DNA of 64,000 nt. Origin: Arthrobacter sp. Marseille-P9274. GTDB lineage: Bacteria > Actinomycetota > Actinomycetes > Actinomycetales > Micrococcaceae. Within the stretch, counting starts at the first letter, position 1; every line of letters begins with the position of its first letter. The notes under the pieces are model-generated. The model was not told the origin of the DNA, did no database searches, and saw nothing but the letters and a program-made list of their open reading frames with translations. Location of the stretch: assembly GCF_946892675.1 (NCBI RefSeq), contig NZ_CAMPOV010000001.1, positions 1,834,033 to 1,898,032 of the forward strand, written 5' to 3'. Shown here piece by piece: positions 56,008 through 63,645 of this stretch. A program made the position numbers and the translations under genes.

Positions 56008-56409
56008 ATGGAGTGGCTGATCTGGATCGGCATCATTGCCGGAATCGCAGCGCTCCTGGTGTGGCTCTTCACCAAAGGTTCTTCTTCCGGTGCGGCGCCG
56101 CTGCCGGCTGAGCGGGACGGCCGGTCCCCCGATGCCGCTCTTCCGGGCGAAGCTGCACGCGCGGACAAGTTCCCGCCCGCCATCGCCGAAGAGCCCGAAC
56201 CCATCGACGGCTGGACCGAGAGTGCCGCCGAAACCGCGCACTATGACCCCGCCACCGAGGACACCTACATCGAGGACCTGCCGGCGGAAGACCGGGACAA
56301 GGCACCGCTGTACGACGGCACCGAGTGGGGCCCGCACACCGGCGAGGCAATCGTCGAGCCCAAGGTCGACCCGGTCGACGGCGAGGAAAATGGCCGGCGG
56401 GCGGGCTGA
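56008..56409 (+). CDS. Single-span membrane protein with acidic tail
   Basis: About 133 residues: an N-terminal membrane helix (MEWLIWIGIIAGIAALLVWLF) and a long acidic, probably disordered tail rich in Pro, Glu, Asp and Tyr. I chose the ATG at 56008 because GGAAGGGG precedes it; an ATG at 55972, at the predicted transcription start, would add a basic 12-residue segment (MSNRRRHRKGPT). It overlaps the sugar dehydrogenase gene by 20 bases. Function unknown. Confidence 0.65.
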   Translation: MEWLIWIGIIAGIAALLVWLFTKGSSSGAAPLPAERDGRSPDAALPGEAARADKFPPAIAEEPEPIDGWTESAAETAHYDPATEDTYIEDLPAEDRDKAPLYDGTEWGPHTGEAIVEPKVDPVDGEENGRRAG

Positions 56410-57466
56410 TGCTCCGCGGACGGCCCTCCGCAACCTGCGCGCCGCCGTCGTTCTCTCCCTTGTTGCCGCAACCGCCGCCTGCACCGCGCCGCCCGCCTCA
56501 CCCGGACCTGGCAGAACCGGCACCGGCACCGGCGTATCGACCATCGCCGAAGGGCTGGCCGACCCGTGGTCCATCGCCTTCCTGCCGGACGGAAGCGCCC
56601 TGGTCTCCGAGAACAATACGGGCCTGATCAAGCAGCTGAAGGACGGCCGGATCGCTGCCACGGTCCCTGTCCCCGCGGAACTGGAGACGACCGGCGAGGG
56701 CGGACTGCTGGGCCTCGCCGTCGGCGAGGACTTCGCCGATGACAGCCGGCTCTTCGTGCACCTGACGACCCCACAGGACAACCGGGTGCTGAGCTACCGC
56801 TGGGACGGCGGCGAACTGGCGGACGGCCGCGAGATTGTGACGGGCATTCCCAAATCGCGCATCCACAACGGCGGACGGCTGGAATTCGGCCCGGACGGCT
56901 ACCTCTACATCGCCACCGGGGAGGCCGGGCAGCGCGAGCTGTCGCAGGATCCGGCGTCCCTGGGCGGAAAGATCCTGCGCGTCACCCGGGACGGCAGCCC
57001 GGCTCCGGGAAACCCGTTCCCCAACAGCCCCGTCTACAGCTACGGGCATCGGAATGTGCAGGGAATGGCCTGGGACTCCGAGGGGCGGATGTGGGCCTCG
57101 GAATTCGGGCCGGACCGGGACGACGAGCTCAACCTCATCGAACCGGGCAACAACTACGGCTGGCCGGAGGTCACCGGGGCGCCCGGAGACAACCGGTTCG
57201 TCGACGCCGTCGTGGTGTGGCCCTCCACCGCGGAGGCCTCCCCCAGCGGCCTGGCCATCGTCGACGACGTCGCATGGCTGGCCGCCCTGCGGGGAGAACG
57301 GCTGTGGCGGGTCCAGCTCTCCGGCGACGAGGCCGGCACGCCCACCGCCCTGCTGCAGGGCGAGTACGGCCGGCTCCGCGATGTCGAGGCCGCACCGGAC
57401 GGACGCCTCTGGGTGCTCACAAACGGCGGAAATCCGGACCGGATCCTCGCGGTTTCTGTGAAGTAG
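56390..57466 (+). CDS. PQQ-type glucose/sorbosone dehydrogenase-like lipoprotein
   Basis: A 358-residue protein with a signal and a lipobox-like TAAC at Cys31, followed by a six-bladed propeller typical of soluble aldose sugar dehydrogenases (GSDH family). Hallmarks are GLADPWSIAFLPDGSALVSE, EGGLLGLA, the histidine in IHNGGRLEFGPDGYLYI, and YGHRNVQGMAWD. The ATG lies inside the preceding gene (20-base overlap). Whether it uses PQQ here is unproven; many actinobacterial relatives lack known substrates. Confidence 0.86.
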   Translation: MAGGRADAPRTALRNLRAAVVLSLVAATAACTAPPASPGPGRTGTGTGVSTIAEGLADPWSIAFLPDGSALVSENNTGLIKQLKDGRIAATVPVPAELETTGEGGLLGLAVGEDFADDSRLFVHLTTPQDNRVLSYRWDGGELADGREIVTGIPKSRIHNGGRLEFGPDGYLYIATGEAGQRELSQDPASLGGKILRVTRDGSPAPGNPFPNSPVYSYGHRNVQGMAWDSEGRMWASEFGPDRDDELNLIEPGNNYGWPEVTGAPGDNRFVDAVVVWPSTAEASPSGLAIVDDVAWLAALRGERLWRVQLSGDEAGTPTALLQGEYGRLRDVEAAPDGRLWVLTNGGNPDRILAVSVK

Positions 57467-57576
57467 GCGACATTGGCCTTTTCGATTTCACTTTCTCCGA
57501 AAGAGCCTGTAGAGTTACATGTCGTTGCGGGGGACAAGCCCGAAGCACAAAGCTTCTGGAAGTCCTCGAAAACACT

Positions 57577-57649
57577 GCACCTCTAGCTCAACTGGCAGAG
57601 CAATTGACTCTTAATCAATGGGTTCCGGGTTCGAGTCCCGGGGGGTGCA
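57577..57649 (+). tRNA. tRNA-Lys (CTT)
   Basis: A 73-nt cloverleaf with acceptor GCACCTC/GGGGTGC, anticodon loop GACTCTTAATC (CTT) and T loop GGTTCGAGTCC. A terminator follows within 10 bases. Confidence 0.95.
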
Positions 57650-57656
57650 CTTCAGA

Positions 57657-57697
57657 CCCCGTCTGACTAGCGAAACGCTTGGTCAGGCGGGGTTTTT
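57657..57697 (+). terminator. Rho-independent terminator after tRNA-Lys
   Basis: CCCCGTCTGAC pairs with GTCAGGCGGGG (one T-G wobble) and is followed by TTTTT. Confidence 0.9.
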
Positions 57698-57795
57698 CGT
57701 GCTTTCCTTTACCTTCCGCTGCATCTGCACGATGCCGATCTGCTGCATCAGCCGCTATGGCAAGCAGTGGACCGGCATTCGGTAGGCTCCAGAAG

Positions 57796-58185
57796 GTGAA
57801 GACCCTCAAGCGATCTCCGATCCGGAAGGCGCCGCTGATCCTGCGGCTGGCGTTCCGCACGGCCCTGACCGTCCTTATCGCGTTCTTTGCAACAGGTTTC
57901 ATCGTCACCGTCATCGGCATCACCGATCCAGCGGGTGAGAACATCGTGCTGGCCGCGACGGTAGCGGTCTCGCTCGCACTGTTCCTATGCCTGACCTACC
58001 GCGCCGGCATCAAACGCAAAGCAGTACTGGGAGCCGCCGCACGCGACTTCTCCGGCGGAAGCCTTCTGCTGCTCGGCACCATGAAAACCGCGTCGGGGCC
58101 GGGCGGCGGGTCCTCCGGTTCGGGAGGAGACGGCGGCGGCTGGAGTGGCGGTGACTGCGGTGACGGCGGGGGCGGCGGCGACTGA
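57796..58185 (+). CDS. Membrane protein with glycine-rich C-terminus
   Basis: About 129 residues from a GTG start: a basic N-terminus, two membrane helices (about 20-40 and 50-65), then a tail of almost only Gly, Ser and Asp with one Trp and one Cys. The frame opens further upstream (ATG 57757), but that stretch has base use unlike coding sequence, so I favour the GTG. Not recognised. Similar Gly-rich tails occur in surface-exposed or low-complexity membrane proteins. Confidence 0.6.
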   Translation: MKTLKRSPIRKAPLILRLAFRTALTVLIAFFATGFIVTVIGITDPAGENIVLAATVAVSLALFLCLTYRAGIKRKAVLGAAARDFSGGSLLLLGTMKTASGPGGGSSGSGGDGGGWSGGDCGDGGGGGD

Positions 58186-58263
58186 GCCATCCTCGGCGTG
58201 AATGCCCGCTCTTCTCTGATGCGGGCAGCCCGCCGGGCGATCGGGGCCGCCAGCCGGAACCTG

Positions 58264-58644
58264 TCAGCGCGTTTCCGGGGACGATGCCGCCTCGGCCGCG
58301 GCCGCCGCCTTCTTCGCACCGATGAGGACCCACGCCAACAGCCACCCGGCTCCGAGGAGGACGGACGCCACGAACCCTGCCTTGCTTTCCTGGAGAAGGA
58401 ACGCCAGCACACCGGCCAGTCCTAGGCCCGCGGCACCGATGTCGGTGGGCCGCTGTGCTGCACGATGCCCGGCACGCCAGGCGGTGTCGCTCGAGAGCGT
58501 TGACGGTAGGCGGATACCGATCAGCCCGTTCCGCCGAAGCCGGCCGTCGGCCGCCCGCCTGCCCAGGACATGGAGCAGCAGGGCCGAACCGATCATCACC
58601 CCTGCGCCGACCAGAACGGCCCCCACGGGTACCTGCTCAGCCAC
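58264..58644 (-). CDS. SdpI-family membrane protein
   Basis: A 126-residue protein with three membrane helices. The loop RRNGLIGIRLPSTLSSDTAWRAGHRAA is the SdpI/YhfL-type signature. SdpI gives immunity to the SdpC toxin in Bacillus, but most actinobacterial members have no known role. The GTG start is supported by AGGAGG seven bases upstream. No toxin gene is visible nearby. Confidence 0.82.
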   Translation of the reverse strand: MAEQVPVGAVLVGAGVMIGSALLLHVLGRRAADGRLRRNGLIGIRLPSTLSSDTAWRAGHRAAQRPTDIGAAGLGLAGVLAFLLQESKAGFVASVLLGAGWLLAWVLIGAKKAAAAAEAASSPETR

Positions 58645-58788
58645 AATTCGTCCTCCTGCGTGAAGTGTCCGGCCGCGGCCAGTATCCCAGCTGCATCGGT
58701 CGGAGACACAAAGCCATGCGGGTCGAGGCGGTGGATCGCAGGCACGGCCTTCGGGGCGATAGCGGCCGTCCATAGCTGAACGCACCAG

Positions 58789-59577
58789 CTACGCGCGGGT
58801 TCCGACGACGATCGTGGCGTCCAGCTCGCCTGATGCGATGACGGCCGGCCTGAGTCCGTGCTCCGCGAAAAGCCCTGCGGACACCGGCGCCTGGGCCTCG
58901 CTGGCTTCGACGAGGACGTGGCCTCCCGGGGCAAGCCACCGGTAGGCTTCCGCGGCCACCCGGCGCTGGATATCCAGGCCGTCCGCTCCCCCGTCGAGGG
59001 CAGCCAGCGGTTCGTGCAGCCGTGCCTCCGGGGGCATCATGCGGATCCTGCCGGTCGGCACATACGGGGTATTGCTGACCAGGATGTCGACGCCGCCGCG
59101 CAGGGCTGCCGGCAGGGGCTCGAAAAGGTTGCCCTGGAAGACCCGGCCGCCCCACGGTACGAGGTTCCGGCGTGCGCAGGCCACCGCGGCGGAATCGATG
59201 TCGGAGGCGTACAGCGCGATACCCGGAACGGCCGCCGAGACGGCCGCCCCGAGTGCCCCGCAGCCGCAGCATAAATCGAGCACGGTAGCGCCGGGACCGG
59301 TCCTGCGGATCGCCTGCCCGGCCAGCAACTCCGTGCGGCGCCTGGGAACAAAGACGCCCGCACCGATTTCCAATTGCAGTCCGCAGAATTCCACGTACCC
59401 GAGAATGTGCTCGAGTGGGAAGCCCTCGGTTCGGCGGCGGACCATTGCCGCGAGTTCATCCTGGTCTGCCGCCGCCGCGAGGAGCAGCCTCGCTTCTTCC
59501 TCGGCGAACACGCAGCCGGCCGCGCGGAGCGTGAGGACAAGGGAGCCCTCGGTCAGCGGAACGGACGGTGGTGGCAT
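58789..59577 (-). CDS. PrmC/HemK-like protein N5-glutamine methyltransferase (NTPY variant)
   Basis: A 262-residue protein with the PrmC layout: an N-terminal helical domain with EHILGYVEFCG and a SAM domain (VLDLCCGCGALGAA). The catalytic NPPY motif reads NTPY (SNTPYVP). PrmC methylates the GGQ glutamine of release factors; the true prmC is usually next to prfA, which is absent here, so this is more likely a paralogue with another substrate. Confidence 0.83.
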   Translation of the reverse strand: MPPPSVPLTEGSLVLTLRAAGCVFAEEEARLLLAAAADQDELAAMVRRRTEGFPLEHILGYVEFCGLQLEIGAGVFVPRRRTELLAGQAIRRTGPGATVLDLCCGCGALGAAVSAAVPGIALYASDIDSAAVACARRNLVPWGGRVFQGNLFEPLPAALRGGVDILVSNTPYVPTGRIRMMPPEARLHEPLAALDGGADGLDIQRRVAAEAYRWLAPGGHVLVEASEAQAPVSAGLFAEHGLRPAVIASGELDATIVVGTRA

Positions 59578-59675
59578 CTGGCTTCTTCCGTATGGGCAGC
59601 TGGCCCCTCAACCGTAGCCGCTCCGGCTCCGGATGGCTCCTGCCCGGGAGCACCGCCGTCAGCGCACCGAGGCCG

Positions 59676-60599
59676 TCAGCGCACCGAGGCTCGCGTGCTG
59701 TCATGGACCCGCAACTGGGTCAGCGCGATCCGGGTCAGCGGTACGTCGACGCCCAGGGACTCAGCCGCGGCGACGTATTGGCCGATCAGGTGTTCCCCCT
59801 CGTGGGGTGCACCGGCCATCACGTCACGGTACAGCGACGAGGTGAAGACCGAGCCCTCTTCGGTGAACATCTCAAGGCTCGCCGCGTGCGCGCCCGCCGA
59901 CACCCTGTACCCCGCCGCTTCCGCCACCTGCTCGGTCTCCTCGATGACATCCTGGATGAACTCCTTGCCGCCCGGAACCGCGATGATGTTTCCGATGGCG
60001 CCGCGCATCGTCAGCGTGATGACGCCGCCGGCGGTGATAAAGGCCCACTTGTGCCACATGGAGGCCAGGATGTTGTCCGAGATGGTCCTGCTGAAGCCGG
60101 GGACAGCCATGGCCTCCCCGATCTCCTCGATGCGTCGGGTCGGCCTCCGGTCCTGGGCGCCGAACGTCATCGAGGCGTGCGGTTTCATCTGCAGGACGGA
60201 GCCGTCCTGCGGGACCGTACAGACCACGCGGACGATGCCGCCCAACACGGCCTCGCTGCCGAAGCGGTCGTTCAGCGTCTGCAGGTGGGCCAGCCCGTTG
60301 AGCAGCGGCAGGATCGTGGTCCCAGGGCCAACCGCGGGGGCCAGGTCGTTGAGCGCAGTTTCCAAGGACCAGGCCTTCACCATCAGCAGGACCAGGTCGT
60401 ACGGCCCGTCCAGTTCTTGCGCGGTGACGGTACGAACGGGCACCGTCTCGTCATAGCCCGGTCCACGCACGCGGAGCCCGTCGCGCAACTGCTCGGCTCT
60501 CCGCGGGCGGACCAGGAAAGTGATGTCCCGGCCGGCCTGTGCCAGTCGTGTGCCGAAGTATCCCCCGGTTGCCCCCGCCCCGACAATGAGGATCTTCAT
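59676..60599 (-). CDS. 2-dehydropantoate 2-reductase-like protein
   Basis: A 307-residue ketopantoate reductase (PanE/ApbA) family protein. MKILIVGAGATGGYFGTRLA binds NADP, KAWSLE contains the family lysine, and the C-terminal helical domain follows. The ATG at 60599 has GGAGGG upstream. Reduction of ketopantoate for coenzyme A synthesis is the type activity, but several paralogues of unknown substrate usually exist, and the gene stands alone. Confidence 0.88.
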   Translation of the reverse strand: MKILIVGAGATGGYFGTRLAQAGRDITFLVRPRRAEQLRDGLRVRGPGYDETVPVRTVTAQELDGPYDLVLLMVKAWSLETALNDLAPAVGPGTTILPLLNGLAHLQTLNDRFGSEAVLGGIVRVVCTVPQDGSVLQMKPHASMTFGAQDRRPTRRIEEIGEAMAVPGFSRTISDNILASMWHKWAFITAGGVITLTMRGAIGNIIAVPGGKEFIQDVIEETEQVAEAAGYRVSAGAHAASLEMFTEEGSVFTSSLYRDVMAGAPHEGEHLIGQYVAAAESLGVDVPLTRIALTQLRVHDSTRASVR

Positions 60600-60949
60600 T
60601 GCTGTTCCCTCCACATGGTCTCCTTCGGACCAGCCACACCCTACTCGCCCAGGTCGAGGCTCGTGAAGGCCAAATGGCAGTGGATGTCGGGTCTCGTAAT
60701 GCCCGGGCGACCTGCGAAAATGTTTCGGTCGGGCGGCGGTCCGCCACGACTGCGGGAACCTCGATCCGGTCCCGGGGACAACCTGCTCCCGGGAAGGTTT
60801 AAACGGCTGAGGACGGAAGCCCCTGAGCTTGGGCTTCCGTCCTCAGCTGCGAACAGACTGGCTCTCAGGCCGTGTGCAATGGAGTCGCTCCGTTCCGGCT
60901 GGCAATAGCCGGATGGACCAACGGTCGACGCCATCCTTTGGTCAGTCGG
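60600..60949. other. Intergenic region upstream of the ketopantoate-reductase-like gene
   Basis: No gene is supported in these 350 bases. They hold a strong hairpin at 60804-60849 and presumably the promoter of the gene starting at 60599. Confidence 0.6.
60804..60849 (-). terminator. Strong hairpin terminator
   Basis: A stem of about 19 bp (core CTGAGGACGGAAGCCC and its complement) with an 8-base loop lies 101 bases beyond the stop of the acidic membrane protein gene. On the minus strand only TTT follows soon after. Confidence 0.7.
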
Positions 60950-61837
60950 TTACTGCCCTGTACCAGTGCCGTCCGCGGGATCCTGGACGACACCGGGATC
61001 GGCAGGCGCCTCCACGCCGGAGGACTGGTCCATTCCGGTGCCATCTTCGGGGACCGGCTCGACCGTGGGCGCTGTTCCGGTGCCCGACCCGGTGTCGGTT
61101 CCCGTGCCGGTGTCCGTTCCCATGTCGGTCGGCTGGGTGGTGTCCGGAACGTCGGTTCCCGGCTCGACCGGGTCCGTGCTGCCATCATCCACGCTCCCGG
61201 GGGCGGTTTCTTCCCCGATGCTTCCTTCGGCTCCGCCGTCCCCATCCCCCTCGGACGGCGACTCCTGGTTTTCGTCGGCAGGAGGTGCTGAGTCATCCGA
61301 TACAGTCTGCTGGCCGGTCAGGGCCGCGCCAAGGGTCGTCCGGACGGCTCCGTCATCGGACGAGGTGCTGCTCGCGGTGACGAGACTCGAGATCGGCTTG
61401 CTGGTCCCGAATTCGAACGCCGTGATGCCGATGATCGCCACGGCGAAGGCCGCGGCACTGACCGAGGCGATCTTGATCCAGGCCTTGGGAGTGAGTTTCC
61501 GGGTCTGCTCCTTTTCGGCGGCGACGGCGGTGGCCACCGAAAGCGGCGTATCCTCCAACGGTTCCTCCGTGGGACCCTGTCGGCCAAGGCTCCGGCGCGA
61601 GCGTTCCAGCTTCCGCTTCGCCACGACCGCGGCCGAGTCCAGGGTGCGGGCGTACAGTGCGCCGGCGATCGTCGCAACGATGGAGCCCAAGGCGGCCCCG
61701 ATCAGCGTTCCGGCCACGCCGAGGAAGGAACCGACGACGGCGGATGTCACCGCTGCGAGCGCCGATCCCATCGTCTGGGTTCCGCTGAGGCCAAGGAACG
61801 GCTTGGGCTTGTCGTCGACAGGAGAGTCTTCAGGCAT
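60950..61837 (-). CDS. Membrane protein with long acidic Gly/Thr/Asp-rich tail
   Basis: A 295-residue protein: a glycine-zipper-like hydrophobic hairpin (about residues 25-65), a basic linker, one membrane helix (about 122-142) and a C-terminal acidic tail of roughly 130 residues with a GTGTDTGTGSGTGT repeat near the end. The tail is probably extracellular and disordered. I recognise no enzyme motif. Transcription is toward the strong terminator. Confidence 0.72.
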   Translation of the reverse strand: MPEDSPVDDKPKPFLGLSGTQTMGSALAAVTSAVVGSFLGVAGTLIGAALGSIVATIAGALYARTLDSAAVVAKRKLERSRRSLGRQGPTEEPLEDTPLSVATAVAAEKEQTRKLTPKAWIKIASVSAAAFAVAIIGITAFEFGTSKPISSLVTASSTSSDDGAVRTTLGAALTGQQTVSDDSAPPADENQESPSEGDGDGGAEGSIGEETAPGSVDDGSTDPVEPGTDVPDTTQPTDMGTDTGTGTDTGSGTGTAPTVEPVPEDGTGMDQSSGVEAPADPGVVQDPADGTGTGQ

Positions 61838-62007
61838 ACTGTTTCATTTCATCCGGGAAGAGATTACGGAGAGGTAACGGCGCCAGTCGGGGCCCGGTTC
61901 CCGGAAAAGAGGGTTTTTTGTGAGACGTTGATCACCCTTATGGGCCGAATGGGCTGGACCTGCGGTGATGCCCGGCAGCGCCATCCCGCGCCCGCCGGAA
62001 AGACAGC

Positions 62008-62036
62008 AGGACCCGGACCGTATGGGTCCGGGTCCT
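62008..62036 (-). terminator. Terminator downstream of the MarR gene
   Basis: AGGACCCGGACC and GGTCCGGGTCCT form a perfect 12-bp stem with a 5-base loop, 28 bases after the MarR stop; TCTTT follows on the minus strand. Confidence 0.75.
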
Positions 62037-62063
62037 CCTCGAAGGCTGCGTCGGCAGCGCGGA

Positions 62064-62546
62064 CTAGCCGTGGTCGGATAGCCCCTCGTTGCCGGCAAGT
62101 TCCATAGGCTCTGGCACGGTGCCGCCCCAACGGGTCGTCCCCAGGCGCCGGATCACCGACGCGAGCCGGTCGCGCAGGTCATCCGCCCCGGCATCGCCGC
62201 CCGGGGTGAGATTGCGCTCCAGCTCGCGAGACGACTCGAGGGCCTGCTGACCCAAATCGGAGATGCTGACAAGTTGGGACCGGCGGTCCGACTGGCTCCT
62301 GACCCGCGTGATGTGCCCGTGGGCCTCGAGCCGCGACAACGTCTTTCCCATCGTCTGCGCCTGGACCCGCACCTTCGCCGCAAGTTGGGCCTGCGCCAAA
62401 GCGCCCTCGGCATCGAGGACCTCCAACGCAATAACGCCCGCATGGGTCAACCCCAGCGAGGCGAGCTTCTCGTTCCAAGCATGTTCGACCAGCCGTGCCG
62501 CGGTTGAAAGTAACCGGGCGGTAGGCCAGTTCTGTAAATCCGGCAT
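62064..62546 (-). CDS. MarR-family regulator divergent from the peroxiredoxin gene
   Basis: A 160-residue winged-helix protein. LAQAQLAAKVRVQAQTMGKTLSRLEAHGHI is the DNA-binding helix region and SQSDRRSQLVSISD the wing. It has no cysteine, so it cannot sense peroxide by OhrR-type thiol oxidation. It is divergent from bcp, and the 95-base gap contains small palindromes. Confidence 0.88.
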   Translation of the reverse strand: MPDLQNWPTARLLSTAARLVEHAWNEKLASLGLTHAGVIALEVLDAEGALAQAQLAAKVRVQAQTMGKTLSRLEAHGHITRVRSQSDRRSQLVSISDLGQQALESSRELERNLTPGGDAGADDLRDRLASVIRRLGTTRWGGTVPEPMELAGNEGLSDHG

Positions 62547-62641
62547 TATCCAATTATAGCCAGTAGGCTTGCCGGTCGAGGACGAAATGACGAATCCGGA
62601 GGCCTCCAATAAGACTTCCGGAACTACCCCAGGAGCATCAG

Positions 62642-63124
62642 ATGGCCCAACGTTTGGCAACAGGCGACACCGCCCCGGACTTCACGCTGCAGGATTCGAC
62701 GGGTAAAGAGGTGTCGCTCGCCGAATTCCGCGGACGCAATGTCGTTGTCTACTTCTATCCCGCCGCGTCGACGCCGGGGTGCACGAAAGAGGCCTGCGAC
62801 TTCCGCGATAGCCTCTCTTCCTTGGCCGGGTCCGGGTACGACGTCGTGGGCATCTCTCCCGATGCCGCGCCCAAGCTCGTGAAGTTCGCCGAAGCGGAGC
62901 AGTTGAATTTCCCGCTGCTGTCGGACACTGACCATGCCGTTGCCGAGGCCTACGGTGCCTGGGGAGAAAAGAAGAACTACGGCAAAACCTATGAAGGCCT
63001 GATCCGCTCTACGATCGTCGTCGGCCCCGACGGCAAGGTCGCGCTGGCCCAGTACAACGTGCGCGCCACCGGCCATGTGGCCAAACTGCGCCGCGATCTG
63101 GGCCTCGAAGCGGCAAGCAAGTAG
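62642..63124 (+). CDS. bcp: Thioredoxin-dependent thiol peroxidase (BCP/PrxQ family)
   Basis: A 160-residue peroxiredoxin reducing H2O2 and organic peroxides. The peroxidatic Cys47 is in STPGCTKEACDFRD and the resolving Cys52 is five residues on, the alpha-helical BCP type. The ATG has AGGAG upstream. The divergent MarR gene may regulate it. Confidence 0.96.
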   Translation: MAQRLATGDTAPDFTLQDSTGKEVSLAEFRGRNVVVYFYPAASTPGCTKEACDFRDSLSSLAGSGYDVVGISPDAAPKLVKFAEAEQLNFPLLSDTDHAVAEAYGAWGEKKNYGKTYEGLIRSTIVVGPDGKVALAQYNVRATGHVAKLRRDLGLEAASK

Positions 63125-63186
63125 CTCAGGGCGATTCCCGAGCAGGTACAATTGACCTCGGCCTGCGGCACGCCCGCCGGCCGACT

Positions 63187-63268
63187 GCGCGAGTGGCGAA
63201 ATTGGCAGACGCGCTGGATTTAGGTTCCAGTGTCTTCGGACGTGCGGGTTCAAGTCCCGCCTTGCGCA
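63187..63268 (+). tRNA. tRNA-Leu (TAG)
   Basis: An 82-nt class II tRNA with a long variable arm: acceptor GCGCGAG/CTTGCGC, anticodon loop TTTAGGT (TAG) and T loop GGTTCAAGTCC. A GC-rich hairpin follows at 63280-63307. Confidence 0.95.
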
Positions 63269-63279
63269 CCTCATCGACG

Positions 63280-63307
63280 GGGAGCCGCGGCACCGGCCGC
63301 GGCTCCC
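63280..63307 (+). terminator. Hairpin after tRNA-Leu
   Basis: GGGAGCCGCGGC and GCCGCGGCTCCC form a perfect 12-bp stem with a 4-base loop 11 bases after the tRNA; only a weak T run follows. Confidence 0.7.
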
Positions 63308-63534
63308 TGTGCGTTTCATGGACGTCGCCTCCCTGCCCTGGCCGAAGCCACGCGCGCCGCGGCAACGCGGACACGCCGTGCACCCGCCGGCATCGCACAC
63401 TCTCCCGCCGCCCCCGCAGGCCACCTACTCCGCGCACCGCCCCGCCGCCGTCGTACACTCCCCCGCAGCCGTACTGCCGGCGTGACCGGATTGTGATGGA
63501 TTTCCCCGCCCGGCCGGAGCGAGGCGGTGCATTT

Positions 63535-63581
63535 AACCGCTTCATGTGATTAGGCTCTCATCAAGCGGTTGCGCTAACCGC
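63535..63581 (+). promoter_or_regulatory. Three AACCGC boxes around a -10 element
   Basis: AACCGCTT (63535-63542) and AAGCGGTT (63563-63570) are perfect inverted arms, and a further AACCGC at 63576 pairs with GCGGTT across 5 bases. TAGGCT at 63551-63556 lies between them. This looks like an operator region for the binding-protein gene. Confidence 0.5.
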
Positions 63582-63645
63582 GCGATCGCCCGGGCGTGCC
63601 GCACCCCGCACGGCCCAGCCATCACTCGTTGACGAGGAGCGATTC

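Larger units (their letters stand above)
63269..63645. other. Non-coding region between tRNA-Leu and the binding-protein gene
   Basis: No gene is supported in these 377 bases. The first part is low in A and T and C-rich with no coding pattern; the region has a terminator hairpin at its left and repeated AACCGC boxes at its right. Confidence 0.6.

Noticed and set aside
58264-58644. Toxin-immunity system suggested by the SdpI-family gene
   Set aside because: No SdpC-like toxin or export genes are nearby; most actinobacterial SdpI-family proteins are solitary.
63269-63645. Possible small genes in the C-rich stretch after tRNA-Leu
   Set aside because: Frames there have no ribosome sites, poor composition and no recognisable product.
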